Source: Alloiococcus otitis ATCC 51267
Lineage (GTDB): Bacteria; Bacillota; Bacilli; Lactobacillales; Carnobacteriaceae_A
Length of the DNA stretch: 64,000 bases
Assembly: GCF_000315445.1 (NCBI RefSeq)
Contig: NZ_JH992960.1
Span: 62,001 to 126,000, forward strand
Direction: 5' to 3'
Each line of letters starts with the position of its first letter. Within the stretch, counting starts at the first letter, position 1. Positions 10,080 to 18,332 of the stretch are shown here, one piece after another. Below the pieces are notes generated by a model, which saw only the letters and a program-made list of their open reading frames with translations, ran no database searches and was not told where the DNA came from. Both the position numbers and the translations under genes were made by a program.

Positions 10080-10155
10080 TATCTTCTCTTCTTGACCTTG
10101 TTGGTTTAATAGCCCCATTGTTCTATAGTAGGAGGGACCATCATCCACCTCATTA

Positions 10156-10305
10156 TTCTCGAACAACTTACGTTATTCGAGAATTATTTGAGCTTTTTCT
10201 CAAACAACTTATGTTATTCGAGAATTATTTGAGTTTTTCTCAAACAACTTGCGTTATTCGAGAATATTTCAAAATTTTTCTCAAGTAACAATTGTTATAC
10301 GAGAA
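10156..10305. repeat. Array of four 28-bp palindromes at 40-41 bp spacing
   Basis: Near-palindromes start at 10156, 10197, 10237 and 10278. Each opens TTCTC and closes with CGAGAA (TTCGAGAA in the first three), with AAC...GTT inside. The 12-13 bp between them (ATTATTTGAG then T-rich) are also conserved, so they are tandem repeats, not CRISPR. The array lies in a gene-poor stretch of about 480 bp (10080-10563). An open frame runs through it but has no protein-like sequence. Confidence 0.85.
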
Positions 10306-10384
10306 TTTTCAAATCCTGATTGAGTCAGTACACTTTATAAGTGTCTACCCTAGGGGAAACCATGCCGGCCTTTCTGTTTAAGAA

Positions 10385-10412
10385 TGACCCTGGTGAAACC
10401 CCACCAAGGTCA
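10385..10412. repeat. Isolated hairpin, also found near 29027
   Basis: TGACCCTGGTG and CACCAAGGTCA flank a short loop. A near-identical hairpin occurs at 29027-29055 in another intergenic region. No strong T run follows this copy. Confidence 0.7.
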
Positions 10413-10492
10413 AACTATGTATCAGTCGTTTTTCATGGCCATTAATTATATAATAATATAATAAGCTAAAATATAATTAATAATAACTAGCA

Positions 10493-10516
10493 ATGTAAAC
10501 GCATAATTGATATAAT
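10493..10516 (+). promoter_or_regulatory. Possible cre site and -10 box of the small lipoprotein gene
   Basis: ATGTAAACGCATAAT (10493-10507) fits the CcpA consensus WTGNAANCGNWNNCW with one mismatch. TATAAT follows at 10511-10516; no good -35 is visible. A second core AAGCGCTT lies at about 10531-10538. Confidence 0.4.
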
Positions 10517-10563
10517 TTAGTCAAGAAGCCAAGCGCTTCACAAAATAATAAGGAGTGGCAGTT

Positions 10564-10776
10564 ATGAAAAAATTAACTCGCTTAATGTTAACTTCTATCT
10601 TAGCTGGATCTTTCTTAGTAGCTTGTAACAACAATGAAGAGCCAGCTGAGGAAGAACCTGCAACAGAAGAACCCGCAACTGAAGAAGAAACAACTGAAGA
10701 GGATGCGACTGTAGAAGACCCTACCGGTGAAGAAGCGGTAGAGGAAGAAGAAGCAGGAGACGAAAACGCAGGTTAA
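10564..10776 (+). CDS. Very small acidic lipoprotein
   Basis: 70 residues. A lipoprotein signal runs MKKLTRLMLTSILAGSFLVA to the acylated Cys (about residue 21) in the lipobox LVAC. The remaining 50 residues are almost only Glu, Asp, Ala, Thr and Pro, with a repeated EEPAT unit, and no folded domain is evident. The ATG at 10564 has AGGAG 8 nt before it; an in-frame ATG nine bases upstream is too close to the RBS. Function unknown. A similar acidic linker follows the lipobox of PstS in this window, so the tail may be a wall-spanning spacer style of this species. Confidence 0.8.
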   Translation: MKKLTRLMLTSILAGSFLVACNNNEEPAEEEPATEEPATEEETTEEDATVEDPTGEEAVEEEEAGDENAG

Positions 10777-10796
10777 ACCTGCCAATTTATCCATAA

Positions 10797-10836
10797 ACAA
10801 AAAAGGCTGGGGGCTAAAAGCCCCTAGCTCTTTTTA
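10797..10836. terminator. Bidirectional terminator between lipoprotein gene and alr
   Basis: GGCTGGGGGC (10805-10814) pairs with GCCCCTAGCT (10820-10829) around AAAA. An A run lies before it and T5 after, so it works for both convergent genes. Confidence 0.88.
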
Positions 10837-11955
10837 TTAGCCTTGGTAGATTCGAGGGATGCGGGGGCTGATCCGGGTGAGGATTTCATAGTGGGAGCTA
10901 ACAGCCTGGTCGCCGATTTCAAAGAGGGAATAGGTATCTTGGCTTTCAGGGCTGAACCAGGTGACTTCATCCCCAACTTCAATATCTGGGACCTGGCTGA
11001 GGTCTACCATTAATTGGTCCATGCAAACCCGGCCCACAATCGGCAATTTTTGACCTTGGTAGAGGAAGTAGCCCTTATTGGATAAACTGCGGAAGACCCC
11101 GTCAGCATAGCCAATAACCAGGGTACCAATTTTCCCATCCTGGTCCATCTGATAGGTCCGGTTGTAGCCGATATAACGCTCTTTTTCTAAGGGTTTGACA
11201 TGGGCTAGTTTGGTCTTGACGGTCATCAAGGGTTTCAGGTCAACCAAACCAGCCATATCTGAGGCTGGCGGATAACCGTAAAGGCAGATTCCCACCCGGA
11301 CCATGTCTAAGTGGTATTCCGGAAAGCGGAGGGTAGCAGCAGAGTTACAGGCATGCTTGATAGCAAAGTGGTGACCCTGGTCTTCTAAAGTTTGGAAAAC
11401 AGTTTGGAAGTGGTCAAATTGCTGGCGGGTAAAGTCCTCTTCGTCCATATTATCTGCATCCGCAAAGTGGGTGTAGATCCCCTCAACCAGGCAGTTTCGG
11501 TCTTCTAGTTCTTCTAAAACTGCTTGCCCTTGGTCGGCGTTTTGGACGCCGATCCGGGACATGCCGGAATCCACCTTCAAGTGGACGTAGGCTTTGGTGT
11601 TTAATGCTTGGGCTAGACGGTTGATGACTCGGGCATGGTCTGGTCTAAAACAGGTGATTCGGATTTTGTTTTGAATGACTAGCTCGAGTTCCTCTTCATT
11701 GGTGACCGGGGTCAAAACCAAGATCGGTAGGTCAATGCCGGCTTGTCTTAACTCGATGGCTTCTTGAGCCAAGGCAACAGCCAAGAAGTCCACTCCGGTC
11801 GCTTGGAGTCTTTTAGCCACTTCTACAGCCCCGTGACCATAGGCATTGGCCTTGACCACGCCACATAATTTACTATTTTTTGAAATATGTTTGGTTAAGG
11901 CTTTGACATTGTCTTCTAAATGCTTTAAATTAATTATTGCTTGTGTATCTCTCAT
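10837..11955 (-). CDS. alr: Alanine racemase
   Basis: PLP enzyme that makes D-alanine for peptidoglycan and teichoic acids. 372 residues, normal length. The PLP lysine is in VVKANAYGHG (Lys near 35). MVRVGICLYGYPP and YIGYNRTYQ carry the second-half active-site residues, and GRVCMDQLMVDLS is conserved. RBS AGGAGG precedes the ATG. Single gene, divergent from the AI-2E family gene. Confidence 0.97.
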   Translation of the reverse strand: MRDTQAIINLKHLEDNVKALTKHISKNSKLCGVVKANAYGHGAVEVAKRLQATGVDFLAVALAQEAIELRQAGIDLPILVLTPVTNEEELELVIQNKIRITCFRPDHARVINRLAQALNTKAYVHLKVDSGMSRIGVQNADQGQAVLEELEDRNCLVEGIYTHFADADNMDEEDFTRQQFDHFQTVFQTLEDQGHHFAIKHACNSAATLRFPEYHLDMVRVGICLYGYPPASDMAGLVDLKPLMTVKTKLAHVKPLEKERYIGYNRTYQMDQDGKIGTLVIGYADGVFRSLSNKGYFLYQGQKLPIVGRVCMDQLMVDLSQVPDIEVGDEVTWFSPESQDTYSLFEIGDQAVSSHYEILTRISPRIPRIYQG

Positions 11956-12084
11956 AATGATTCCTCCTAAACTTATTATAGAGTAGACAGGCTGAAATCT
12001 ACAGGCAAGACTTTGGTCGGCTAACTAGCTGGTTATAACTAGGCATGTTTATAGTCGGTCAAAGTAGTGGAAAAGGAGTATGAT

Positions 12085-13185
12085 ATGCAGTATTTAAAAA
12101 AATCAAAACTATTTGCCATACTGGTGGCGGTCATCCTAGTTGGCTTGGCTATCATGGTTTTCTCTACGGTTGACTTTATATTCTACCCGATCGGTGCCTT
12201 GTTTGAAAGTCTCTTTCCTATCTTTCTAATTACAGGCTTTATCTTTTATATCTTTTTGCCCGTCTATGAATTCCTAGATAAGAAGATACATAATGATGGG
12301 ATCACTATTCCCCTAGTCCTTCTTCTCATTATTCTCATTCTCTATTTTCTTATTTCGGCCTTTTTACCTGAAATTATCAAGCAGATTTCCAATCTCATTT
12401 CGATTACACCGGGGATTGTCAGTGACTTGGTGGCTTTTATTGAAAGTTTAGTCGATGAATACAATATTTCTAGCCAAGAAGTCTACAATTACCTTAGCAA
12501 CTTAGACCTTTCTGTAACGAATATCTTAACTAATATTTTAAACCAGTTAACCTCTGGCTTTGGGAACTTTCTGTCGGTGACCATCAATTCCTTGGTCATT
12601 ATCGCCACTGTTCCCTTGGTCTTGATCTACCTCTTTAAAGAAAACGAAAAGGTCCCTAAGAATATCTTGCAATTTGTCTCACCCAAGTACAAGACACTTG
12701 CCTTAGATTTATTAACCGCTTTCCACGAAAACGCCAAAAAATACATTGGGGGCCGGGTCTTGGTCTGCGTGTTTGTAGGAATCTCTTCTTATATTATTTA
12801 CCTCCTACTTGGATTGCCCAATGCCATGCTCTTTGGTCTCTTCAGTGCTGTTGCTGACTTAATCCCTTACTTCGGTCCCTTTATCGGGGCAGCCCCAGCC
12901 TTCTTTGTAGCCCTATCCATGTCTCCATTGCGAGCTTTGGCCTTGGTGGTATTAATTACCATCCTCCAGCAAATCGAGTCCTATGTCTTCACTCCATTTG
13001 TTATGGGCAACAGCTTGGACCTGCACCCAGTGACAGTCGTGGTCTTGGTTATCTTTGCCAAAGACGCTTTTGGTGTCTTGGGGATGGTCTTGATCTTACC
13101 AGCTTATGCTATTATCAAGGGCTGTGCCATTGTTTTGATGAACTACTTGAGGGACAAGAAGGGAATTCAAATCAAGTATGATTAA
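12085..13185 (+). CDS. AI-2E family (PerM-type) membrane transporter
   Basis: 366 residues with about eight membrane segments: four near the N-terminus, an extracytoplasmic loop at about 125-160, and the conserved C-terminal core DLIPYFGPFIGAAPAFFVAL. The family includes autoinducer-2 exporter TqsA and Na+/H+ antiporters, so the substrate cannot be named. The ATG at 12085 follows AAAGGAG at 6 nt; a GTG 18 nt upstream overlaps that site and is less likely. Confidence 0.85.
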   Translation: MQYLKKSKLFAILVAVILVGLAIMVFSTVDFIFYPIGALFESLFPIFLITGFIFYIFLPVYEFLDKKIHNDGITIPLVLLLIILILYFLISAFLPEIIKQISNLISITPGIVSDLVAFIESLVDEYNISSQEVYNYLSNLDLSVTNILTNILNQLTSGFGNFLSVTINSLVIIATVPLVLIYLFKENEKVPKNILQFVSPKYKTLALDLLTAFHENAKKYIGGRVLVCVFVGISSYIIYLLLGLPNAMLFGLFSAVADLIPYFGPFIGAAPAFFVALSMSPLRALALVVLITILQQIESYVFTPFVMGNSLDLHPVTVVVLVIFAKDAFGVLGMVLILPAYAIIKGCAIVLMNYLRDKKGIQIKYD

Positions 13186-13269
13186 TTGTTGCCAGTAATC
13201 ATTAATGGTATAATAGCGAAAAAAATACGGAAAATTTTTATTGGTCGCAATCGGAGGCTTTAACAGTAA

Positions 13270-14574
13270 ATGGATTCAAATTATTTGTCCAGTATCCTTA
13301 TATTCTTGTTTTTTGTGGTGCTTTCAGCTTATTTCTCCTCGTCTGAAACTGCTTTTACCTCAGTTAGGGAAACCAAGCTGAAAATCCAGGCCAAAAATGG
13401 AGACAAGCAGGCAGCCCGCACCTTGAAATTGCAAGAGAATTTCGATGATGTTTTATCCACCATCTTAATTGGCAATAACTTTGCCAATATCGCTGCTTCA
13501 GCTATCGCAACGGTTTTTTTCGTTGACCTTTACCCCAGATATGGGGCCACCATTTCTACTATTGTAACCACCATCCTTCTCTTGATCTTGGCTGAAATAA
13601 CCCCAAAATTACTGGCCAAGATGGTTCCCGAACCCATCGCCAAGATGACTTCACCCGTCTTAAACTTCTTACTGGTCCTCTTTAAACCCTTGATTTGGTT
13701 GCTCGGTCAGTGGCAAAAGTTGGTAAAAATAATCGTCCCAATCTCTCCTTCAGAGTCCCTTAGTGAAGAAGAACTCCTGTCCATGGTAGATGAAGCCCGG
13801 GTGGACGGGTCGATTGAGTCAGAAGAGCATAAATTGGTCAAGGCAGCTATTGAATTTGATGATGTCGAAGTCTCTTCCATCCTAACACCCCGGGTTGACG
13901 TGGTAGGGGTGGATATAGAAGACAGTGATGATACCATTGAAGAGACCTTTGACCAAAACCCCTTTTCTCGACTTATTGTTTATGATGAATCCGTGGACAG
14001 CGTGGTGGGAGTCCTTCACCAAAAGGACTTTAACCGCTACTTAAGAGCCAAGCAGAGGGGGGCCTTGAAAGTCCAGTCGGTGGTCAACTTAGTGACCGAA
14101 GTCCTCTATGTCCCACCTATGATCAAGCTTTTTGACCTCCTCCGCCTTATGCAACGCAACAAGAACCATATGGCTGTTGTCGTCGATGAGCATGGGGGGA
14201 TGACCGGTATTGCCACCATGGAAGATGCCCTAGAGGAGTTGGTTGGCGAAATTTGGGATGAAACGGATGAAGTTGAAAATGAGATAGAGGTTCTTGAGGA
14301 AGGGTCTAAAATCCGGGTCAAGGGGACCTACCCGATCGAAAAACTCCTAGCTAGCCTCAACTTGCCTGTTTTAGATGACTGGTTATCCAATACCGTCTCA
14401 GGTTTTATGATAGAGCAATTGGAGCGGGTGCCCGAGTCCAATGACTCTTTCATTTATGAGGGTTACGAATTTTTAGTCTTGGATGCGCAAAAGCGGCGGG
14501 TCAATGAAGTTTTGGTTGAAAAAATTGATCCTGCTGCTGATTCAGATGAACCGGATGATTCAGATGCAGATTGA
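13270..14574 (+). CDS. CNNM/CorC-type membrane protein with CBS pair (hemolysin family)
   Basis: 434 residues. An N-terminal DUF21/CNNM transmembrane domain spans about 1-170, with SAYFSSSETAFTS and the NFANIAAS loop. A CBS pair follows at about 190-320 (LTPRVDVVGVD, MAVVVDEHGGMTGIATMEDA), and a CorC_HlyC domain forms the C-terminus. Relatives in Firmicutes (e.g. MpfA) act in Mg2+ export or resistance; older names call them hemolysins. Role inferred from family. Confidence 0.88.
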   Translation: MDSNYLSSILIFLFFVVLSAYFSSSETAFTSVRETKLKIQAKNGDKQAARTLKLQENFDDVLSTILIGNNFANIAASAIATVFFVDLYPRYGATISTIVTTILLLILAEITPKLLAKMVPEPIAKMTSPVLNFLLVLFKPLIWLLGQWQKLVKIIVPISPSESLSEEELLSMVDEARVDGSIESEEHKLVKAAIEFDDVEVSSILTPRVDVVGVDIEDSDDTIEETFDQNPFSRLIVYDESVDSVVGVLHQKDFNRYLRAKQRGALKVQSVVNLVTEVLYVPPMIKLFDLLRLMQRNKNHMAVVVDEHGGMTGIATMEDALEELVGEIWDETDEVENEIEVLEEGSKIRVKGTYPIEKLLASLNLPVLDDWLSNTVSGFMIEQLERVPESNDSFIYEGYEFLVLDAQKRRVNEVLVEKIDPAADSDEPDDSDAD

Positions 14575-14617
14575 TGAAAATGAAGTCTTTTAGGGTTGAA
14601 AGGCCGAGGTGAGAAGA

Positions 14618-14657
14618 AAGGCTAGCTAGACCTAAGTCTGGCTAGCCTTTTTCTTTT
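14618..14657 (+). terminator. Terminator after the CNNM/CBS gene
   Basis: AAGGCTAGCTAGAC and GTCTGGCTAGCCTT form a long stem around CTAA, followed by a T-rich run. Confidence 0.9.
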
Positions 14658-14692
14658 TTAGCCGTGTTTGATTGGTCACCAAACGCTTACTA

Positions 14693-14722
14693 TTGCAAAG
14701 TTAGGTCATAAAGATGTAAAAT
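14693..14722 (+). promoter_or_regulatory. Likely promoter of the thioesterase gene
   Basis: TTGCAA (14693-14698), 18 nt, TAAAAT (14717-14722). Both boxes are near consensus. Confidence 0.5.
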
Positions 14723-14776
14723 AAAAAACACGTGACTTTTGTGAAAAAAAGATAGACCAAGCAGGAGGCAGAAAGA

Positions 14777-15544
14777 ATGACCGGAAATAAATTTACCAGA
14801 GAATTTACCCTACCCCCTTATTTAAGTGACCGTTACCGTAATATTCCTTTAACCACCCTGAGCTCCATTTTAGTATCTGTCTTAGGCCAGCAAAGTGAAG
14901 AACTCGGTCAAGAGGCAGAACTTGAAGCTTATTTCAAAGAGAAAAACCTGTCTTGGATAATTCTCAAATTTGACATGGACATTGATCGCCAGCCAGATGC
15001 TGGTGAAAAGCTAAGGGTGGAGACCTATGCCACAGGTTACAACAAACTTTTTTGCTACCGGCAAATTGATGCTTATGATGAACAAGGGGACCTGGTTGTC
15101 CAGTCTACGGTCACCTATGCCTGGTTCGATATGACCAAACGCAAACTGGCCCGGTTAGACCCAGACATCATGACCCTATACGGGGCAGACTACGAAAAAA
15201 GAATTCGCCGGATGAAGACGCCTGAATTTGACCCTGACCAGGCTTCAGAGGGAGACCATTTTGAAGTTACTTATTTTGATATTGATATCAATAACCACGT
15301 GAACTTTACTATTTACCTTAAATGGGCCATCCAGTCCTTGGGGGTTGATTTTATGAACCGCCACCGGGTTCAATCTTTGTCCATCAAGTATGACAAGGAA
15401 GTTTTAGAAGGGGAAGAGGTCACCGTTAAAACCAGCTTGAGTCCAGAAGAAGACGGACAAGTTCAAACCATCTCCAAAGTAGAAAGTAGCCGGGACAATG
15501 CCACTGTTGTCCTGGACTGGGTCCAGCGGCAAAATCAAGACTAG
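14777..15544 (+). CDS. Acyl-ACP thioesterase
   Basis: Hydrolyses acyl-ACP to free fatty acid. 255 residues forming the double hotdog fold of the FatA/FatB family, a normal length for bacterial members. Near residue 172 the catalytic region reads DIDINNHVNFTIYLKWA, with the Asp, Asn and His of the N-x-H-x-N type site. The early part carries LTTLSSILVSVLGQQ and KNLSWIILKFDMDIDRQP. RBS AGGAGG. Monocistronic between two terminators. Confidence 0.9.
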   Translation: MTGNKFTREFTLPPYLSDRYRNIPLTTLSSILVSVLGQQSEELGQEAELEAYFKEKNLSWIILKFDMDIDRQPDAGEKLRVETYATGYNKLFCYRQIDAYDEQGDLVVQSTVTYAWFDMTKRKLARLDPDIMTLYGADYEKRIRRMKTPEFDPDQASEGDHFEVTYFDIDINNHVNFTIYLKWAIQSLGVDFMNRHRVQSLSIKYDKEVLEGEEVTVKTSLSPEEDGQVQTISKVESSRDNATVVLDWVQRQNQD

Positions 15545-15627
15545 TAGACTAGGCTGCAAAAATAAAGAGCTAAACAAATAGACTTGTTCGGTCTATCCTG
15601 CTAAGACTTAATGTTACAATGGTAAAA

Positions 15628-15668
15628 AAGCCATCCTGCCAAAAACTGGTGGGATTGACTTTTTTTAT
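15628..15668. terminator. Probable bidirectional terminator, thioesterase and AbgT genes
   Basis: An imperfect stem CATCCTGCCA / TGGTGGGATTG around an A-rich loop lies between A6 upstream and T7 downstream. Confidence 0.6.
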
Positions 15669-15685
15669 TCCAGTCTTGTTAAGAC

Positions 15686-17236
15686 TTAAAAGGCAATAGG
15701 TGCATTTGGACCAAGTGGGAGACCCAAGAGGTACCAGATGATCAAGAGGATGGTCCAGGTGATTAAGAAGGTAATCGAGTAGATCAACATGGTTGAAATT
15801 AGGGTTCCAATCCCCGAGTCCTTGTCATAGCGTTGGGTGAAGACAATCACCATAGCAAAGTAGTTCATCAGTGGTGAAATAATATTGGTGGTAGAGTCGG
15901 CAATCCGGTAGGCCATCAAGGTCATCTCAGGGGTTAAGTTTAGGTTATAGAACATTGGTGTGAAGATGGGGGATAGGATAGCCCATTTGGCTGAAGCTGA
16001 ACCGATGAAGAGGTTGATAAAGGCAGCCACCAAGACAAAACCTAAGATGAGGGGGATACCAGTTAGAGAAATGGATTCAAGAAAGTTAGCTCCGGCAACA
16101 GCAATAATGGTCCCTAAGTTGGTGTAGTTAAAGTAATTAATCAGTTGGGCCGCAAAGAAAGCTAAGACAATGTAAGCCCCCATGGAGCTCATGGCTTCAG
16201 ACATGCCTGTTACCCAGTCTTTGGTATCTTTAATCTTGTTAATGGTTACACCGTAAACGGTACCTGGTATGGCAAAGAGGAAGAAGATAGCCAAGAGCAA
16301 ACCAGCTGACATGAAGTTGTTCAAGTTGACTGCTTCAGCAGTTTCGTCAAAGGATTGGAGGATTCCACTGAAAGGGAGGTTGAAGTCAAACATGAGGTAA
16401 ACCATGACGATTGCGTAAATGATCAGAGCAATCAAGGCATTGCGCAGGCCTCGGTGTTCAAGGTCGGTCAAGGGCTCTTGGTCTGGGACAAACTCCCCAT
16501 TGTATTCACCTAATTTGGGTTCCACAAACTTGTCTGTCACGATGGCCCCCACGATGGTCAAAACGAAAGAGGAAGCAATGATGAAGTACCAGTTAGCAGT
16601 TACTTGAATATCGTATGTAATATTCGCTGCATCCAAGGCTTCTTCAGTAATCCCAACCAAGAGGGCATCAGTTGGACCGGGCAATAAGTTGGCAGAGAAA
16701 CCAGCTGAAACTCCAGCGAAGGCAGCAGCTAAACCGGCAATGGGGTGGCGGCCAGCTCCGGCAAAAATAACAGCACCTAGAGGGATGATAACAACGTAAC
16801 CGACATCTGAGGCAATGTTAGAGATGACCCCGGCAAAGACCACAGCAGCTGACAAGAGGAAGGGAGGGACATCGGAGAGCAAGTTCTTCAAGGTTGAGGA
16901 AATCAGACCGGTCCATTCTGCAATCCCGACCCCTAACATAGCCACCAGTACTGTTCCCAGTGGAGCGAAGGAAGTGAAGTTTTCCACGGCGCTGTTAAAG
17001 ATATAGTTAATCCCATCCACACTTAGGAGGGATTCAGCAGCCACGGTCACTTCTTCACCAGTTGGGTCGGTATAGTCTAGGGCGAGTCCAGATAAGTCAG
17101 CAATACCTGAAGCAAGGATGACGATAGCCGCCAAGATGATAAAAATAAAAACAGGGTGGGGGAGCTTGTTCCCGACCCGCTCAATCCAGGCGAAGAAACC
17201 AGAATTTTGCTGCTGGTTAGCAGTATTTTGATCCAT
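15686..17236 (-). CDS. AbgT family transporter
   Basis: 516 residues, about 12 membrane segments. The N-terminus WIERVGNKLPHPVFIFIILA and the GSASAKWAILSPIFTPMFY block are typical of AbgT, whose members import p-aminobenzoyl-glutamate or export sulfonamides. The ATG at 17236 has GGAAAGGA at 10 nt; a TTG nine bases upstream is possible. It follows the MBL-fold hydrolase gene by 51 nt in the same direction, so they probably form one transcript. Substrate not evident. Confidence 0.9.
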   Translation of the reverse strand: MDQNTANQQQNSGFFAWIERVGNKLPHPVFIFIILAAIVILASGIADLSGLALDYTDPTGEEVTVAAESLLSVDGINYIFNSAVENFTSFAPLGTVLVAMLGVGIAEWTGLISSTLKNLLSDVPPFLLSAAVVFAGVISNIASDVGYVVIIPLGAVIFAGAGRHPIAGLAAAFAGVSAGFSANLLPGPTDALLVGITEEALDAANITYDIQVTANWYFIIASSFVLTIVGAIVTDKFVEPKLGEYNGEFVPDQEPLTDLEHRGLRNALIALIIYAIVMVYLMFDFNLPFSGILQSFDETAEAVNLNNFMSAGLLLAIFFLFAIPGTVYGVTINKIKDTKDWVTGMSEAMSSMGAYIVLAFFAAQLINYFNYTNLGTIIAVAGANFLESISLTGIPLILGFVLVAAFINLFIGSASAKWAILSPIFTPMFYNLNLTPEMTLMAYRIADSTTNIISPLMNYFAMVIVFTQRYDKDSGIGTLISTMLIYSITFLITWTILLIIWYLLGLPLGPNAPIAF

Positions 17237-17287
17237 TTTGATCAAATCCTTTCCAAGAATGATAGTCTATTTTTTTACAGTTGGGAA

Positions 17288-17905
17288 TTAGAAAAATGGG
17301 TTGTAGCTTTTCTCATGGCCAATACTTGTAGCCTGACCATGGCCTGGGTAAACAGTAAAGTCATCGTCTAGGCTAAGGAGTTTGGTCTGGATACTGTCCA
17401 GCAAGGTTGGGCCATCAGCATTAAAGGAATCAGTCCGGCCGATACTTTCCCTGAAGAGGGCGTCGCCAGCGATAACTTGTTTGTCAGATTGGAAAATAAA
17501 GGAAACAGACCCAGGAGAGTGGCCGGGAGTGTGGACTACTTTAAAGTCAAAGGGTCCTATCTCTAACTCAACTTCCTCTGTAAACAAGTGGTCGGCAGGC
17601 TGGCAGGTAAAGGGCTGCCCCGTCATGCTAGAAAAGTTTAGGTCAGGGTCAAGTAGGTAGTCCTTTTCGATTTCATGGATGCTGGCCGGGATATGGTAAT
17701 AGTCCCTAACCTGGTCCAAGGCTCCAATATGGTCAAAGTGGGCGTGGGTCAGGAGGATGTGAAGAGGCTTTAAGTTCAGGTCTTCAATTTTATGAATGAT
17801 CCGCTCCCCGTCCGAACCCGGGTCAACCACCAGGGCCTGGCCATCTTTTTCCAGAATGTAACAGTTTTCCTGGACAGGCCCGGTGATGAGTTTGTGAATT
17901 TTCAT
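17288..17905 (-). CDS. MBL-fold hydrolase, YqgX / glyoxalase II-like
   Basis: 205 residues with the full metallo-beta-lactamase metal signature: LTHAHFDHIG (HxHxDH), the HTPGHSPGS histidine, the GDALF aspartate and the final YPGHGQAT histidine. The size and start (MKIHKLITGPVQENCYIL) match the YqgX/YcbL group of glyoxalase II-like hydrolases. The ATG at 17905 has AAGGGAGTG upstream; an in-frame GTG overlaps that site. It is upstream of the AbgT gene in a probable operon. Confidence 0.88.
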   Translation of the reverse strand: MKIHKLITGPVQENCYILEKDGQALVVDPGSDGERIIHKIEDLNLKPLHILLTHAHFDHIGALDQVRDYYHIPASIHEIEKDYLLDPDLNFSSMTGQPFTCQPADHLFTEEVELEIGPFDFKVVHTPGHSPGSVSFIFQSDKQVIAGDALFRESIGRTDSFNADGPTLLDSIQTKLLSLDDDFTVYPGHGQATSIGHEKSYNPFF

Positions 17906-18247
17906 GAAGGTCACTCCCTTATTAAAAAGTGATTACTAAGTAATAATAAGTATATAGAAAAGATAAGAGTCAGTCAATATTTGCACTTTATTCATTTTTA
18001 AATGCGCAGTAATAACACCCCTTCACTTGCCTTACGAGCTTTCGTGACTTAAATCGATTGTCAGACTAGTTTTATGAGCTATGTCCATAATTTAAATCTA
18101 GCTGAAAGTAAGGAAGGACCAATAAGGATATTATTGTAAATATAATAGTTGAACTTAAAAAGAATTGTATTTCTTGAATGTTAGGTGATAAATTGCATGA
18201 ATGATTATAAATATTTTATATAAAAAGGTCTATTGCTTACAGGGTTA

Positions 18248-18276
18248 TTGGCTATTAATTAATAATATAGTATAAT
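18248..18276 (+). promoter_or_regulatory. Promoter of the first symporter gene
   Basis: TTGGCT (18248-18253), 17 nt, TATAAT (18271-18276), 56 nt before the GTG start. The rest of the AT-rich gap 17906-18332 shows no gene that I can support. Confidence 0.6.
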
Positions 18277-18332
18277 AACGATTTGTATAGAAGCATTGTA
18301 TTATATTATTAAAAAATAGAGGAGGTTTCCTT

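Noticed and set aside
10037-10288. 83-codon ORF across a terminator and the repeat array
   Set aside because: It starts inside the terminator of the previous gene, is made of repeat translation and has no RBS.
10156-10305. CRISPR-like array
   Set aside because: The DNA between the palindromes is itself conserved, the spacers would be only 12-13 bp, and no cas genes are present.
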